Below the pieces are notes generated by a model, which did not search any database, was not told where the DNA came from, and saw only the letters and a program-made list of their open reading frames with translations. Shown here in pieces: positions 63,509 through 64,000 of a stretch of 64,000 bases of DNA. The stretch is from Sphaerobacter thermophilus DSM 20745 (GTDB lineage Bacteria > Chloroflexota > Chloroflexia > Thermomicrobiales > Thermomicrobiaceae), in assembly GCF_000024985.1 (NCBI RefSeq), contig NC_013523.1:1364001-1428000 (forward strand), given 5' to 3'. Within the stretch, counting starts at the first letter, position 1; every line of letters starts with the position of its first letter. The position numbers and the translations under genes were made by a program.

Positions 63509-64000
63509 CTATACCCGGGCCGTCGCCGCGTCGATCCCGGCTTGCAGCACTGCCGACAGGATCTTCAGGCCGTCGTCGCTTCCGATGAGCGTGTCGTAGG
63601 CACGCTCCGGGTGCGGCATGAGTCCCACCACGTTGCCCTGCTCATTCGCAACCCCGGCGATGGCGTTTGCCGCCCCGTTGGGGTCCGCCTCCGGCGTCAC
63701 GTTCCCGGCCGCATCGACATAACGGAACACCACCTGGCCGTTCGCCTCGATGCGCTCCAGCGTCTCGGGGTCGGCGTAGTACCGTCCCTCACCGTGGGCG
63801 ATCGGCATTCTCAGCACGTCGCCCGGCGTGAGGCCAGCGGTCCACCGCGTCCGATTGCTCTCGACGCGGACATACACCCAGTCGCTGACGAACGAGAGGC
63901 CCTTATTCCGTAGCAGCGCACCCGGCAGCAGCCCCGCCTCCGTCAGGATCTGGAACCCGTTGCAGATGCCGAGGACCGGGCCACCTTGAGCCGCGAAGCG
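63509..64000 (-). CDS. purQ: Phosphoribosylformylglycinamidine synthase subunit PurQ (partial)
   Basis: The C-terminal 163 residues of the glutaminase partner of PurL; the N terminus lies beyond the right edge. The nucleophile cysteine is in [17 protein letters not shown], and the catalytic His/Glu in [13 protein letters not shown]. It feeds ammonia to PurL. It lies just upstream of purL on the same strand; purS is expected further right. Confidence 0.93.
   Translation of the reverse strand, partial: RFAAQGGPVLGICNGFQILTEAGLLPGALLRNKGLSFVSDWVYVRVESNRTRWTAGLTPGDVLRMPIAHGEGRYYADPETLERIEANGQVVFRYVDAAGNVTPEADPNGAANAIAGVANEQGNVVGLMPHPERAYDTLIGSDDGLKILSAVLQAGIDAATARV

Noticed and set aside
60868-63588. 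A 906-residue plus-strand frame across purF and purL
   Set aside because: It mirrors two certain enzymes on the minus strand; residues are Arg/His/Asp-rich noise.

Overview
The window is GC-rich DNA of a bacterium. Gene content and order point to Chloroflexota, probably the Thermomicrobia/Sphaerobacter group. The clues are a membrane-anchored YvcK heading a gap-pgk-tpiA-secG run, a Ser/Thr kinase fused to a PQQ-type propeller, a split glycine decarboxylase (gcvPA) and a small-type PurL. The taxon is an inference from content, not from a marker comparison. Most of the window is chromosomal housekeeping DNA; no insertion sequence, prophage or CRISPR array was seen.

Layout. 1-13.8 kb holds a TPR protein, an endonuclease III, an M81 (MlrC) peptidase, an FAD oxidoreductase, an ornithine cyclodeaminase homologue next to an EamA exporter, a stand-alone NuoE/NuoF pair, a DUF1992 protein, an ECF sigma/anti-sigma pair, a bifunctional nuclease and signal peptidase I. 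14-16.2 kb carries the kinase-propeller and a small partner. 16.3-23.2 kb (minus) is yvcK-gap-pgk-tpiA-secG-SBP-tatA. 23.2-31.9 kb (plus) is the translation operon nusA-ylxR-infB-rbfA-nrnA-truB-ribF-tyrS, followed by tRNA-Pro and tRNA-Gly.

32-45.6 kb is the accessory part. It has a lipoprotein, a 700-base gene-free stretch, SHOCT and DUF6325-type proteins, a membrane-anchored alpha/beta hydrolase, a two-component system flanked by two paralogous FAD-linked oxidases, a cupredoxin-like lipoprotein whose start codon is followed by a stop, and an acidic protein built of internal repeats.

45.6-51.4 kb holds a P1 (DmpA-type) peptidase and a polyamine ABC transporter, potABCD, with a consensus promoter and a long, strongly structured leader. 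51.6-52.4 kb has tRNA-Met, rsfS (apparently starting at AUC) and a small membrane protein. 52.4-64 kb (minus) reads purQ-purL, purF-gcvT-gcvH-gcvPA, der, glyA, a MraY/WecA-type transferase and an FmdB-type protein. This joins purine synthesis to glycine/one-carbon supply.

The best leads are the pseudoknot-like leader of potA, the intrinsic terminator inside the nusA leader, the AUC start of rsfS, the ATG-TAG start of the cupredoxin lipoprotein, and the repeat protein. Everything is from reading the sequence; no database search or folding program was run.
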